Assembly (NCBI RefSeq): GCF_000938255.1
Contig: NZ_JYMR01000012.1
Location: forward strand, 186,001 to 250,000
Source of the DNA: Bradyrhizobium sp. LTSP849
GTDB taxonomy: Bacteria > Pseudomonadota > Alphaproteobacteria > Rhizobiales > Xanthobacteraceae
Length of the DNA: 64,000 nt
Direction: 5' to 3'
In this document: in pieces, positions 19,019 through 26,833 of the stretch
Numbering within the stretch: position 1 is the stretch's first letter
Layout of the letters: each line of letters begins with the position of its first letter
Translations under genes and position numbers: made by a program
The notes under the pieces: generated by a model
Databases searched by the model: none
The model's input: the letters and a program-made list of their open reading frames with translations, nothing else
What the model was told of the DNA's origin: nothing

Positions 19019-19399
19019 ATGGTCAATCGGGTCGAGATCACACCGAAGGCAGCCGAGGTCATCGCGCGCCTCAAGACCCAGCACGGCGCGCTGATGTTCC
19101 ACCAGTCCGGCGGCTGCTGCGACGGCTCGGCGCCGATGTGCTATCCAGTCGGCGATTTCCGCGTCGGCCCGCAGGACGTGTTTCTCGGGAAGATCGCCGA
19201 TTGCGACTTCTACATCGGCGCCGCCCAGTTCGAATATTGGCAGCACACCCAGCTCATCATCGACGTCGTGCCTGGGCGTGGCTCGGGCTTTTCGGCCGAG
19301 GCGCCCGAAGGCGTGAGGTTTCTCACCCGTAGCCGCGTTTTCACTGACGAGGAAGTGGCCGCGCTCGAAGCCGTAGGACCGCCGGCGCGAGCGGCGTGA
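19019..19399 (+). CDS. DUF779 domain-containing protein
   Basis: The 126-residue protein begins MVNRVEITPKAAEVIARLK and has the family's conserved HQSGGCCDGSAPMCYP motif (about residues 30-45, three cysteines), later YIGAAQFEYW and a Gly-rich GRGSGFSAEAPEGVRF. DUF779 genes commonly sit next to ExaC-type aldehyde dehydrogenases, as here; a role in supporting or regulating that enzyme is inferred, not known. A longer reading from 18971 would start inside the terminator, so the ATG at 19019 is chosen. It ends four bases from the convergent 87-residue gene. Confidence 0.9.
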   Translation: MVNRVEITPKAAEVIARLKTQHGALMFHQSGGCCDGSAPMCYPVGDFRVGPQDVFLGKIADCDFYIGAAQFEYWQHTQLIIDVVPGRGSGFSAEAPEGVRFLTRSRVFTDEEVAALEAVGPPARAA

Positions 19400-19404
19400 T
19401 CCGC

Positions 19405-19668
19405 TTAGCGAATGATCGTCGTCAGGGACGAGTAACGCTTGTTGGGCTTGGCTTCAGCCCGCGAGAACTGTGCAAAAGCGTCGCTGACGCGCACGGCCGG
19501 CGGCGTGTCGCCGGCAAAGCGAAATTCCTTCGGTCGCGGCGCATAGAAGCTGGCGCTGTAATAGGCGTCGTCGAAACGCGCCTCGCCGACGCCGAACACT
19601 GCGTCGCAGGCGCACAGAAGCGCGTAGACTCCCGCGCCCGCAGCAACGATCTCCTTGAGAATAGACAT
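19405..19668 (-). CDS. Small protein with N-terminal hydrophobic segment
   Basis: Eighty-seven residues beginning MSILKEIVAAGAGVYALLCACDAVFG, one hydrophobic segment that is either a membrane anchor or an uncleaved signal. A polar tail with FYAPRPKEFRFAGDTPPAVRV follows. The ATG at 19668 places the hydrophobic segment at the very N-terminus; the longer reading to 19779 adds unlikely sequence. No family is recognised, and no neighbour suggests a role. Confidence 0.6.
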   Translation of the reverse strand: MSILKEIVAAGAGVYALLCACDAVFGVGEARFDDAYYSASFYAPRPKEFRFAGDTPPAVRVSDAFAQFSRAEAKPNKRYSSLTTIIR

Positions 19669-19789
19669 GCTGATGCCCCACCCTTTGCAGGCAGGATGCA
19701 TGTCGGTTCCAAAGCGGAGGTTTAAACAGCTCCGGTTCTTATCCGCAGGGTTTGCCGCCGCTGAGCGGATTGCAGACAATTTTACCGAT

Positions 19790-19833
19790 CTCGAAAAAGA
19801 GAGCCCACCTGACCGGGCGGATCAGGCGGGCTC
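19790..19833 (-). terminator. Intrinsic terminator downstream of aldehyde dehydrogenase 2
   Basis: Reading the minus strand, GAGCCCGCCTGA pairs with TCAGGTGGGCTC (one mismatch) and is followed by TCTTTTTCG. It lies 24 bases after the stop of the gene at 19857-21344. Confidence 0.75.
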
Positions 19834-19856
19834 CAGGATTGGCCGCTCGGGAGGTA

Positions 19857-21344
19857 TCAGACGGCCAAATTCATCCACACCGCCTTGGGCTCGGTGAAAT
19901 TGTCGATCGCCGCGGTGCCGTGCTCGCGGCCAAGGCCGGAGTCGCGCTCGCCGCCCCAGGGCAGGCGCACGTCGGTGTAGCCATAGGTGTTCATCCACAC
20001 CGTGCCGGCGCGGGCCCGCTTGGCGAAGCGCTGAAGCTTGCCGATGTCCCGGCTCCAGACGCCGGCGGCAAGGCTGTAGGCCGTGCCGTTGGCGATCCGT
20101 AAAGCATCGGCCTCGTCCTTGAACCTGATGACGCTGACGACGGGGCCAAAGATCTCTTCCTGCGAGATTCGCATCTCATGCGCGACATTCGCAAACACCG
20201 CAGGGCTGATGAAATAGCCACGTTCGCCGACCTTCTCGCCGCCGGTAACGAGGGTCGCGCCCTCCTTCTGGCCGATGTCGACATAGTCGAGGATCGACTT
20301 CATCTGTTTCTCGGAGATGACGGGGCCGAGCACCGTCTTGCGATCAAGGGGATCGCCGATTCTGAGCGACTTGGCGCGCGCAGCCAGCCGCTCGACGACT
20401 TCGTCATACGCCTTCTCCTGCACCAGCACGCGGGAGCCGGCCGAGCAGACCTGGCCGGCATTGAAGAAGATGCCGGAGGCAGCAGCCTTGGACGCGGCTT
20501 CGAGATCGGCATCGTCGAAAATGACGTTGGCCGATTTGCCGCCGAGTTCGAGCGAGACGCGTTTGAAATTGCTGGCAGCGCCCTTCATGATTCCACGACC
20601 CACGCCGGGCGAGCCGGTGAAGGTGACCTTGTCGACATCGGGATGATTGACCAGCGCGTCGCCGACCACGCGGCCGGGGCCGGTGACGACGTTGAAGACG
20701 CCCGCCGGCAGGTCTGCTTCGAGCGCAAGCTCTGCGATGCGCAGCGCCGACAGCGAGGTCAGCTCCGCCGGCTTCATCACGATGGTGCAGCCGCAAGCCA
20801 GTGCCGGCGCCAGTTTCCACATGCCGATCATCAGCGGGAAATTCCAGGGCACGATCGCCGCGACCACGCCGACCGGTTCGCGCACGGTGTAGGTCAAGGC
20901 ATCGTCGCGCACGGGCACGACGTCGCCGCTGATCTTGTCGGCCCAGCCGGCGTAATAGATCAGGGTGTCGACGGCAGCCGGAAAATCCTGGCGCAGCGTC
21001 GCCGAGATCGGCTTGCCCGCGTCGATCGATTCGATCTCGATGATCTCGTCGGCGTGAGCTTTCAGCAGCTCCGCCCAGCGTATCAGGATCAGGCCACGCT
21101 CCGAGGCGCGCATCGTGCGCCAAGGGCCTTCGAAGGCGCGGCGGGCGGCGGCAACGGCGTGATCGACATCGACCTCGTTGCCTTCCGCGACGGTGGCGAT
21201 GACCTGGCCGGTGGCGGGGTTGAGAGATTTGAAGGTGCGGCCGGAGCTCGCCGGTACGCGGCGGCCATCGATCAGCAGGTTCTGGGGCCGGGCCATGAAC
21301 TCGGCGGCGGGAGACCGCGCAAAGTCATATGCAACTGACATCAT
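19857..21344 (-). CDS. Aldehyde dehydrogenase family protein 2
   Basis: A 495-residue NAD(P)-dependent aldehyde dehydrogenase. It has the cofactor segment VPWNFPLMIGMWKLAPAL, FTGSPGVGRGIM, the catalytic Glu in VSLELGGKSAN, and the nucleophile C300 in FNAGQVCSAGSR. Overall it resembles the betaine-aldehyde/gamma-aminobutyraldehyde/phenylacetaldehyde branch; the substrate is not resolved. GGAGGAAAT stands just before the start. It is divergent from the ModE-like binding-protein regulator, with palindromic operator candidates in the shared gap. It ends in its own terminator, so it is a single-gene unit. Confidence 0.93.
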   Translation of the reverse strand: MMSVAYDFARSPAAEFMARPQNLLIDGRRVPASSGRTFKSLNPATGQVIATVAEGNEVDVDHAVAAARRAFEGPWRTMRASERGLILIRWAELLKAHADEIIEIESIDAGKPISATLRQDFPAAVDTLIYYAGWADKISGDVVPVRDDALTYTVREPVGVVAAIVPWNFPLMIGMWKLAPALACGCTIVMKPAELTSLSALRIAELALEADLPAGVFNVVTGPGRVVGDALVNHPDVDKVTFTGSPGVGRGIMKGAASNFKRVSLELGGKSANVIFDDADLEAASKAAASGIFFNAGQVCSAGSRVLVQEKAYDEVVERLAARAKSLRIGDPLDRKTVLGPVISEKQMKSILDYVDIGQKEGATLVTGGEKVGERGYFISPAVFANVAHEMRISQEEIFGPVVSVIRFKDEADALRIANGTAYSLAAGVWSRDIGKLQRFAKRARAGTVWMNTYGYTDVRLPWGGERDSGLGREHGTAAIDNFTEPKAVWMNLAV

Positions 21345-21357
21345 ATTTCCTCCGTTT

Positions 21358-21369
21358 CTGGTATACCAG
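21358..21369. promoter_or_regulatory. Perfect palindrome CTGGTATACCAG in divergent promoter
   Basis: This 12-bp perfect palindrome lies 14 bp upstream of the aldehyde dehydrogenase 2 start and about 90 bp upstream of the divergent regulator. Its position next to the Shine-Dalgarno suits a repressor site. Which protein binds is unknown. Confidence 0.5.
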
Positions 21370-21399
21370 ATTAGGCCGGCTTTTGCCGCAGTAAATATG

Positions 21400-21430
21400 A
21401 TATGGTGTGCCTATGACCCACTCACCATAT
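21400..21430. promoter_or_regulatory. Inverted repeat ATATGGTG-N15-CACCATAT (operator candidate)
   Basis: Perfect 8-bp half-sites at 21400-21407 and 21423-21430 have centres 23 bp apart, about two helical turns, which suits a dimeric HTH protein. They lie 26 bp before the ATG of the ModE-like regulator and 56 bp from the divergent dehydrogenase. The identical octamer recurs at 23983-23990 upstream of a second dehydrogenase. Confidence 0.6.
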
Positions 21431-21455
21431 GAACTCAACTTCATAAGGTCGTTTC

Positions 21456-22538
21456 ATGCTCCAGATCGAGATCGAGGCAGTTTGGCGGTTTCGCCGGGAG
21501 GGCAGCCCGCGCACGGCGGTGGTCATGCTTGGCATTCTCAACGAAATCCGGAAGACCGGAAAAATCTCCAGCGCAGCCACCGACGCCCACCTCTCCTACC
21601 GGCATGTCTGGAATCTGATCGAGCAATGGTCGGAGTTTTTCGGCACGCCGCTGGTCGAGACCCGTCGCGGCAAGGGCACCAAGCTCACAGCATTCGGCGA
21701 ACGGCTGGTGTGGGCGGGAGAGCGCATGCAGGCGAGGCTCGGGCCGCAACTCGAGAACCTCGCTCAGGAGCTTGCGAGCGAGATCAAGCCGTTCCTCGAG
21801 CAGCGTCCGTCAGTGATCCGCGTCCATGCGAGCCACGGCTTTGCAGTCGCCAAACTGCGCGAATTCCTCGACCGCGAGCCCGGCATCGGCGTCGATTTGC
21901 GCTATGTCAGCAACCAGAATTCGCTGGTCTCGCTGGCGCAAGGCGCCTGCGATCTCTCCGGCCTGCATCTGCCGCACGGCGCGTTGCGCGCGCAAGGCAT
22001 CAACACCGCGCGCGAATGGCTCGATCCGCGCGAGGACCGCGTCATCAGTTTCGTGACGCGCGAGATGGGGCTGATGGTCGCGCGCGGCAATCCGCTCGGC
22101 ATCCGATCAATCGAGGATCTCACCACGCCAAAAGTGCGCTTCGTCAATCGCGACCACGATTCCGGCACGCGATTGCTGTTCGACCAGTTGCTTGCGGCGC
22201 ACGACATCGACGAGAGCCGCATCAATGGCGCGCAGCAGATCGAGTTCACCCACGCGGCGGTCGCCGCCTATGTCGCGAGCGGCATGGCGGATGCGAGTTT
22301 TGGCGTCGAGGCCGCCGCCCGGCAATTCGGCCTCGACTTCATCCGTATCCTCACCGAGGATTATTTCTTCGTCTGCAAGCGCGCGTTCCTCGACACCGAA
22401 CCGATGCAGCGCATTCTCGAGATCATGCGCAGCGCCGATTTTCGCGCCGCCGTCGCGAGCCTGCCCGGCTACGTCCCGTCGAACACGGGCGATGTGACCG
22501 GCGTGAAGGCGTTCCTGGAGATGCACGCGGTGAGGTGA
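21456..22538 (+). CDS. ModE-like HTH fused to type 2 periplasmic-binding-protein domain (one-component regulator)
   Basis: The 360-residue protein has an N-terminal winged helix of the ModE/LysR type. LGILNEIRKTGKISSAATDAH begins the HTH, LSYRHVWNLIEQWSEFFG is the recognition helix, and VETRRGKGTKLTAFGERLV is the wing. A binding-protein-like domain (about 115-355) carries SHGFAVAKL, DLSGLHLPHG, RDHDSGTRLLFDQLL and a C-terminal PGYVPSNTGDV. This arrangement is a one-component sensor; ligands in related proteins are thought to be oxyanions or small organic acids. It is divergent from aldehyde dehydrogenase 2 and probably regulates it. The start MLQIEIEAVWRF is clear. Confidence 0.85.
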   Translation: MLQIEIEAVWRFRREGSPRTAVVMLGILNEIRKTGKISSAATDAHLSYRHVWNLIEQWSEFFGTPLVETRRGKGTKLTAFGERLVWAGERMQARLGPQLENLAQELASEIKPFLEQRPSVIRVHASHGFAVAKLREFLDREPGIGVDLRYVSNQNSLVSLAQGACDLSGLHLPHGALRAQGINTAREWLDPREDRVISFVTREMGLMVARGNPLGIRSIEDLTTPKVRFVNRDHDSGTRLLFDQLLAAHDIDESRINGAQQIEFTHAAVAAYVASGMADASFGVEAAARQFGLDFIRILTEDYFFVCKRAFLDTEPMQRILEIMRSADFRAAVASLPGYVPSNTGDVTGVKAFLEMHAVR

Positions 22539-22615
22539 TGCGTTGCGCCGCGTTCACCTTGTCCGCGGCGGGCAAGAGTGGCAATCTCTCTCGCCATTCG
22601 TCGAAGAGACCCATC

Positions 22616-22990
22616 ATGTCGCGCGCCAGCGCCAAATCGCTTCCCCAACTCAGCGTTCGGATCGACCTCGACAGCGAGGATCGGATCGGACCCGGCAAGA
22701 TCGAGCTTTTGGAGCAGATCCGGGAGCACGGCTCGATCTCGGCGGCCGGACGGGCCATGGACATGTCCTACAAACGCGCCTGGGATCTCGTCGACGAGAT
22801 CAACCGCATCTGCGGACAGGTGGCGGTCGAGCCGCAAGCCGGCGGCAAGAACGGCGGCGGCGCGATGCTCACGCCGTTCGGCGAGGGATTGGTAACGCGC
22901 TATCGCAAGATCGAGCGCGACGCGGCACGCGCCGTCCGCAAGGAGCTCGAGGCGCTCCAGACCGACATCCGCCGCTCGCGCAAATCGTGA
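22616..22990 (+). CDS. Stand-alone ModE-like winged-helix regulator
   Basis: A 124-residue protein consisting almost only of the ModE N-terminal DNA-binding domain. It reads KIELLEQIREHGSISAAGRAM (HTH), MSYKRAWDLVDEINRICG (recognition helix), then a GGKNGGGAMLTPFGEGLV wing and a C-terminal dimerisation helix with many Arg/Glu. The molybdate-binding TOBE domains of full ModE are absent, so it cannot sense molybdate in the ModE way; such short forms are common in rhizobia. It follows the fused regulator by 77 bp on the same strand, then the GNAT gene 14 bp later. Confidence 0.85.
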   Translation: MSRASAKSLPQLSVRIDLDSEDRIGPGKIELLEQIREHGSISAAGRAMDMSYKRAWDLVDEINRICGQVAVEPQAGGKNGGGAMLTPFGEGLVTRYRKIERDAARAVRKELEALQTDIRRSRKS

Positions 22991-23004
22991 ATGGACGGGC
23001 GCGC

Positions 23005-23478
23005 ATGGACGAGCCCCTGATCATTCGGCCTGCTCTGCTTGCCGACCTTCCACAAGTTCTCGCACTCTACCGGCATCTCGATCCGTCGGACGAAAGTCCG
23101 CCGCTCGACCTCGCCGCGCAGCGCCTCGACGAATTGCAGACTTATCGCGGAAGCGCGGTCTTGATCGGGACCACCGGCAGTTCCGTCGTCGCGTCCTCTA
23201 CACTGGTCGTGATCCCCAACCTGACGCGCGGTGGCCTGGCTTACGGATTGATCGAGAATGTCGTCACGCATGCTGCGTTTAGGGGGCGCGGCTACGGCAA
23301 GCAGGTGCTGCAGGCAGCCGTCGACGCCGCGTGGCAGGCCAACTGTTATAAAGTCATGCTGATGACTGGTTCGAAAAAGCCATCGACCCTGGCCTTCTAC
23401 ACGTCAGCCGGCTTCGAGCAGAGCAAGACCGGCTTCCAGGTCCGGCGGCTACCGCCCAGGGCGGAGACCGCCGACTGA
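23005..23478 (+). CDS. GNAT family N-acetyltransferase
   Basis: This 157-residue protein has motif A, VVTHAAFRGRGYGKQVLQAAVDAA (RGRGYG binds the acetyl-CoA pyrophosphate), then a KVMLMTGSKKPSTLAFYTSAGF segment typical of motif B. The acceptor substrate is unknown. The start at 23005 (MDEPLIIRPALLADL) gives the normal GNAT N-terminus; a nearby ATG at 22991 is in another frame. It lies immediately downstream of the ModE-like HTH gene and may share its transcript. Confidence 0.87.
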   Translation: MDEPLIIRPALLADLPQVLALYRHLDPSDESPPLDLAAQRLDELQTYRGSAVLIGTTGSSVVASSTLVVIPNLTRGGLAYGLIENVVTHAAFRGRGYGKQVLQAAVDAAWQANCYKVMLMTGSKKPSTLAFYTSAGFEQSKTGFQVRRLPPRAETAD

Positions 23479-23485
23479 CCTCGTG

Positions 23486-23863
23486 TCAATTCGGCCGCAC
23501 CGACACTTCGGGCATCGGCCGGGTCAGGGCCTCGCCCAGCAGGCTCTGCTCGGCCTTCGGGATCGAGAAGCGGACCTTGAAGCCATCCTCGGTCTCTAAC
23601 GTGATGATGCGCTGAGTCGTGTCGGTCGATTGTTCCAGCACCCAGGACGCCAGCGGATAGGCGTAGCGCAGGCTCTGGTCGCCGTAACGGGCCTTCAGCG
23701 CGGCCTCGAGCAGCCCCGGAAGCGTCATGATCAGGGCGCCGACCTGATTGAGCGAGACGCTGACGGCGGCGGAATTGCCCGCCGAATCCTCGAAGCCCAG
23801 CGAGATCGCGCCGCCATCGGGTGCCACCTCGCAGTTCGTGAGCGACCTCACCTTGATTTCCAT
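23486..23863 (-). CDS. Conserved hypothetical protein, 125 residues
   Basis: A soluble alpha/beta protein beginning MEIKVRSLTNCEVAPDGGAISLGFED, with no signal, cysteine motif or membrane helix. The sequence SVSLNQVGALIMTLPGLLEAALKARYG looks like a helix pair and the tail is charged. I do not recognise a family. It is convergent with GNAT (7 bp gap) and divergent from aldehyde dehydrogenase 3 across an AT-rich gap with operator-like repeats. That suggests possible co-regulation with the dehydrogenase. Confidence 0.65.
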   Translation of the reverse strand: MEIKVRSLTNCEVAPDGGAISLGFEDSAGNSAAVSVSLNQVGALIMTLPGLLEAALKARYGDQSLRYAYPLASWVLEQSTDTTQRIITLETEDGFKVRFSIPKAEQSLLGEALTRPMPEVSVRPN

Positions 23864-23902
23864 TCCAGACTCCGGAACTCAATTCCGCTATATTCGGAAA
23901 GA

Positions 23903-24000
23903 TATATCGATATGCCCACCAGCGTCTAGCCCGCCTCTCTGGAATACCTCGGATGTCATGGTCGGCCCGGCGGAAACGTGATATATGGTGCGATATAACG
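23903..24000. promoter_or_regulatory. AT-rich operator region upstream of aldehyde dehydrogenase 3
   Basis: The gap holds the perfect palindrome ATATCGATAT (23904-23913) and the octamer ATATGGTG (23983-23990), followed by CGATATAACG. The octamer is identical to the half-site of the inverted repeat at 21400-21430. It lies 50 bp upstream of the ATG at 24041, close to where a promoter would be. Confidence 0.5.
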
Positions 24001-24040
24001 AGGCCCGAACGGCCCGTTTCTTCAAGGGAGCGCAAAGCCA

Positions 24041-25450
24041 ATGAGCGACTACAATCTTCTCATCGACGGCAAGATGGTGCCCGGCGACCAGACCATGCCG
24101 GTTCTCAATCCCGCGACCGAAGAGGTGCTGGCGCAGTGTCCGCGTGCCTCCAAGGCGCAGCTCGATGCGGCCGTCGCCGCGGCGAAGGCCGCCTTCCCGG
24201 CCTGGGCCGCGACCCCGATCGAGGAACGCCGCAAGCTCGTGAACAAGATGGCCGACGTGATCGAGGCCAATTCGGGCGAGCTCGCCCACATCCTCACCAG
24301 TGAGCAAGGCAAGCCGCTTGGCGATGCCACGGGCGAAGTGCTGGGCATGGCCGCGTTCTTCCGCTACCTCAGCTCGCTCGACCTGCCGATGAAGGTGATC
24401 GAGGACTCCGGCGACCGCAAGGTGGAATCCTATCGCCGCCCGCTCGGCGTCGTCGGCGCCATCATTCCCTGGAACTATCCGCTGCTGATCCTCAGCTTCA
24501 AGCTGCCGTCGGCGCTGCTTGCCGGCAACACGCTGGTGGTGAAGCCGGCACCGACCACGCCGCTTGCGACTTTGCGCTTCGCCGAGCTGATCAAGGATAT
24601 CCTGCCGAAGGGCGTGCTCAATTTCATCACCGACGCCAACGACCTCGGCGGCGAGATGACCAAGCATCCCGACATCCGCAAGATCTCCTTCACCGGCTCC
24701 TCTGCGACCGGCCAGAAGGTGATGGCGAGCGCGGCGCAGACGCTCAAGCGCATCACGCTGGAGCTCGGCGGCAACGATGCCGGCATCGTGCTCGACGACG
24801 TCGATCCGAAGAAGGTCGCGCCCGGCATCTTCGAGGGCGCCTTCCAAAACTCCGGCCAGGTCTGCCTCGCCATCAAGCGGCTCTATGTGCACGAATCCGT
24901 CTATGACGAGCTCTGCGACGAGCTGGTCGCGATCGCCAAGAGCACGGTGGTCGACGACGGCGCCAAGCAGGGCACCAAGCTCGGACCGCTTCAGAACAAG
25001 ATGCAGTACGAGAAGGTGAAGACGTTCCTCGAAGACGCGCGCAAGAACGGCAAGGTGGTCGCCGGCGGTTCGGCGATGGACCGGCCCGGCTACTTCATCG
25101 AGCCGACCATCGTGCGCGACATCAAGGAAGGCTCGAAGCTGGTCGACGAAGAGCAGTTCGGCCCCGTGTTGCCGCTGATCAAGTATTCCGACAAGGATGA
25201 CGCGATCCGCCGCGCCAATGCCACCACCTACGGTCTCGGCGCGTCGGTCTGGTCGTCCGACATCAAGCGGGCCCACGAGGTGGCGACCCAGCTCGAGTCC
25301 GGCACGGTCTGGATCAACAAGCATCTCGACATGGCCCCGCACATCCCGTTCGGCGGCGCCAAGCAGTCGGGCATCGGCACTGAATTCGCCGAGGAAGGCC
25401 TCGCCGAATTCACCCAGCTCCAGATCATCAACGGGCCGCCAGCGGCCTGA
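24041..25450 (+). CDS. Aldehyde dehydrogenase family protein 3
   Basis: A 469-residue enzyme with IIPWNYPLLILSFKLPSAL, FTGSSATGQKVM, the catalytic Glu in ITLELGGNDAG, and the nucleophile C275 in NSGQVCLAIKR. LGGNDAGI and the short length place it near the vanillin/succinate-semialdehyde-like or AldA-type branch; the substrate is unknown. Its upstream region contains the ATATGGTG motif also found at the ModE-like regulator, hinting at shared control. The DUF2478 gene starts 70 bp downstream on the same strand. Confidence 0.93.
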   Translation: MSDYNLLIDGKMVPGDQTMPVLNPATEEVLAQCPRASKAQLDAAVAAAKAAFPAWAATPIEERRKLVNKMADVIEANSGELAHILTSEQGKPLGDATGEVLGMAAFFRYLSSLDLPMKVIEDSGDRKVESYRRPLGVVGAIIPWNYPLLILSFKLPSALLAGNTLVVKPAPTTPLATLRFAELIKDILPKGVLNFITDANDLGGEMTKHPDIRKISFTGSSATGQKVMASAAQTLKRITLELGGNDAGIVLDDVDPKKVAPGIFEGAFQNSGQVCLAIKRLYVHESVYDELCDELVAIAKSTVVDDGAKQGTKLGPLQNKMQYEKVKTFLEDARKNGKVVAGGSAMDRPGYFIEPTIVRDIKEGSKLVDEEQFGPVLPLIKYSDKDDAIRRANATTYGLGASVWSSDIKRAHEVATQLESGTVWINKHLDMAPHIPFGGAKQSGIGTEFAEEGLAEFTQLQIINGPPAA

Positions 25451-25519
25451 TCCCGACATCCGGGGTCGCGGCGGACATGCCGCGGCCCCGATCTACTCCC
25501 GGCGAAACGGAGGCGGACC

Positions 25520-26079
25520 ATGTTCGATGCGCAATGCGACCTCGCCGCCTGGTCTACGAGGCGCATCAAGACCCCGACGCCGTCCTGCGCAGCTTCGCCG
25601 CGGATTTGAATGCGCGCGGCTTTCGTGTGGTGGGCATGGTGCAGGCCGGACAATGCGTGGACTCCAGCCTCTGCGCGGTGCTACTTCACAGCGGCGAGAA
25701 GCTTTTGCTGGCACAGGATTTCGATCCGGCCGCGCAGGGCTGCCGGCTCGATCTCGCACGCTTGCAAAATGCCGGCGCGCGGATCGCGGATGCGCTGTCG
25801 CAAGGCGCCGATCTCGTCATCATCAACCGCTTCGGCAAGCGCGAGCGCGACGGCAAGGGCCTGTCCTATCTGATCGAGCGCGCGCTCGACGCCGACATTC
25901 CCGTAGTGATCGCCGTCGGCAAGGAGCACTTCGCCGACTGGATCAAGTTCGCCGGCGGCATGAGCGTCAAGCTTCGTTGTGACCGCGACGCGCTGGACAT
26001 TTGGTGGCAACGCATCTCCGCCGGCGAGCCGCAGCCCGCCACCGGAGCGCATCAGACGGTCTGCGAGATTCTCAAATAA
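25520..26079 (+). CDS. DUF2478 domain-containing protein with apparent -1 frameshift near its start
   Basis: From about 25551 to 26079 the frame encodes LVYEAHQDPDAVLRSFAADL, then ARGFRVVGMVQAG, then LVIINRFGKRERDGKG and DADIPVVIAVGKEH, the DUF2478 pattern (P-loop-fold-like, unknown function). The best ribosome site, GGAGG seven bases before the ATG at 25520, drives a different frame, MFDAQCDLAA, which joins perfectly to LVYEAHQ if one C is inserted in CGCCGCCTGG (about 25548-25552). Without that base the protein would have to begin at 25534 with an odd MRPRRLVYE. Coordinates given are for the restored gene. Confidence 0.78.
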
Positions 26080-26092
26080 TCCGCGCGCCCGG

Positions 26093-26692
26093 TCAAAAGA
26101 GCGGCTCGTCCTTCAGTGCGGAGATCACCTGCTCGCCCTGCGCGGTCAGACGATAGGTCACCAGCGGTCGGCTCGACGGCGGCTTGCGATCGAGTTCGAC
26201 GATGTAGCCGCGCACCATCAGGGCTTCGAAACTTCCATAGTAGCCGAACATGCTGATCTGGTTCTGCTTGAGCACCTTGAACTCGCGCAGCAGACGAATT
26301 TCGTTGCCCGAGAGCAGCGAGCGGCGGACGCGCTGAACGAAGCTCGCGCGTTGCTCAAACCAGGCCAGGTCAGGCAATTCGCGCGACGATGGCGCGGCGT
26401 CCCGCTCGCAGGGACGCGTCTCGGCAACGGCATCGACGATGGCCGCCGGCAGGGACGGCATGCAGCTGCCGACCGCTTCCTTGGCGACGTCGAGCAACGC
26501 GATCGGCCAGCGCCGCTTGTTGTCGACCATGACCGGCGGCGGCACGACGTTGTCGCGCACCAATTGCTCGAAGCGGCCGGCGGTCACGCCGACATAGGCG
26601 GCCGCGCGGCGGCGGTCGACCAGACGGGCATCTCGCCCGTGCTCCAGCTCGCAAGCGATATTCTCGTTCACCCCAAAAATCCCCTGCCGCAT
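26093..26692 (-). CDS. HTH (excisionase/MerR-like) domain protein, function unknown
   Basis: The 199-residue protein has RLVDRRRAAAYVGVTAGRFEQL followed by VPPPVMVDNKRRWPIALLDVA, the layout of an AlpA/excisionase-type winged helix (about residues 25-75). The C-terminal third, RLLREFKVLKQNQISMFGYYG onward to VTYRLTAQGEQVISAL, reads like a second winged helix. It could be a regulator with two DNA-binding modules. ATG codons at 26692 and 26737 are possible; the former omits a Pro/Arg-rich extension. It is convergent with DUF2478 and divergent from a LysR gene. Confidence 0.65.
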   Translation of the reverse strand: MRQGIFGVNENIACELEHGRDARLVDRRRAAAYVGVTAGRFEQLVRDNVVPPPVMVDNKRRWPIALLDVAKEAVGSCMPSLPAAIVDAVAETRPCERDAAPSSRELPDLAWFEQRASFVQRVRRSLLSGNEIRLLREFKVLKQNQISMFGYYGSFEALMVRGYIVELDRKPPSSRPLVTYRLTAQGEQVISALKDEPLF

Positions 26693-26788
26693 CGGTGCGG
26701 GCGCGCCATCGCGCGGGCCCGACAGGCCCGTCCGCACAGGACACTAGGGTGAAGTCAGCGCTCTCAAAAGGCAGAGAATTTCGTACAT

Positions 26789-26808
26789 GTTGCTGCCGTT
26801 TCGGCAAC
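26789..26808. promoter_or_regulatory. Inverted repeat upstream of LysR regulator
   Basis: GTTGC-TGCCG-TTT-CGGCA-AC forms a near-complete palindrome, with TGCCG/CGGCA perfect and an outer GTTGC/GCAAC pair. It lies 25 bp before the LysR ATG. LysR proteins usually bind such interrupted palindromes (T-N11-A class) to regulate their own gene and a divergent neighbour. Confidence 0.5.
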
Positions 26809-26833
26809 AGCTATAGTCTGGCCTGGGGGTCCC

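Noticed and set aside
17407..19074. 555-codon open frame antisense to aldehyde dehydrogenase 1
   Set aside because: Spurious reverse frame; it spans two real genes and a terminator and has no domain character.
23888..25459. 523-codon open frame antisense to aldehyde dehydrogenase 3
   Set aside because: Same GC-driven artefact; its composition (Leu/Gly/Asp/His/Arg) mirrors the catalytic gene on the other strand.
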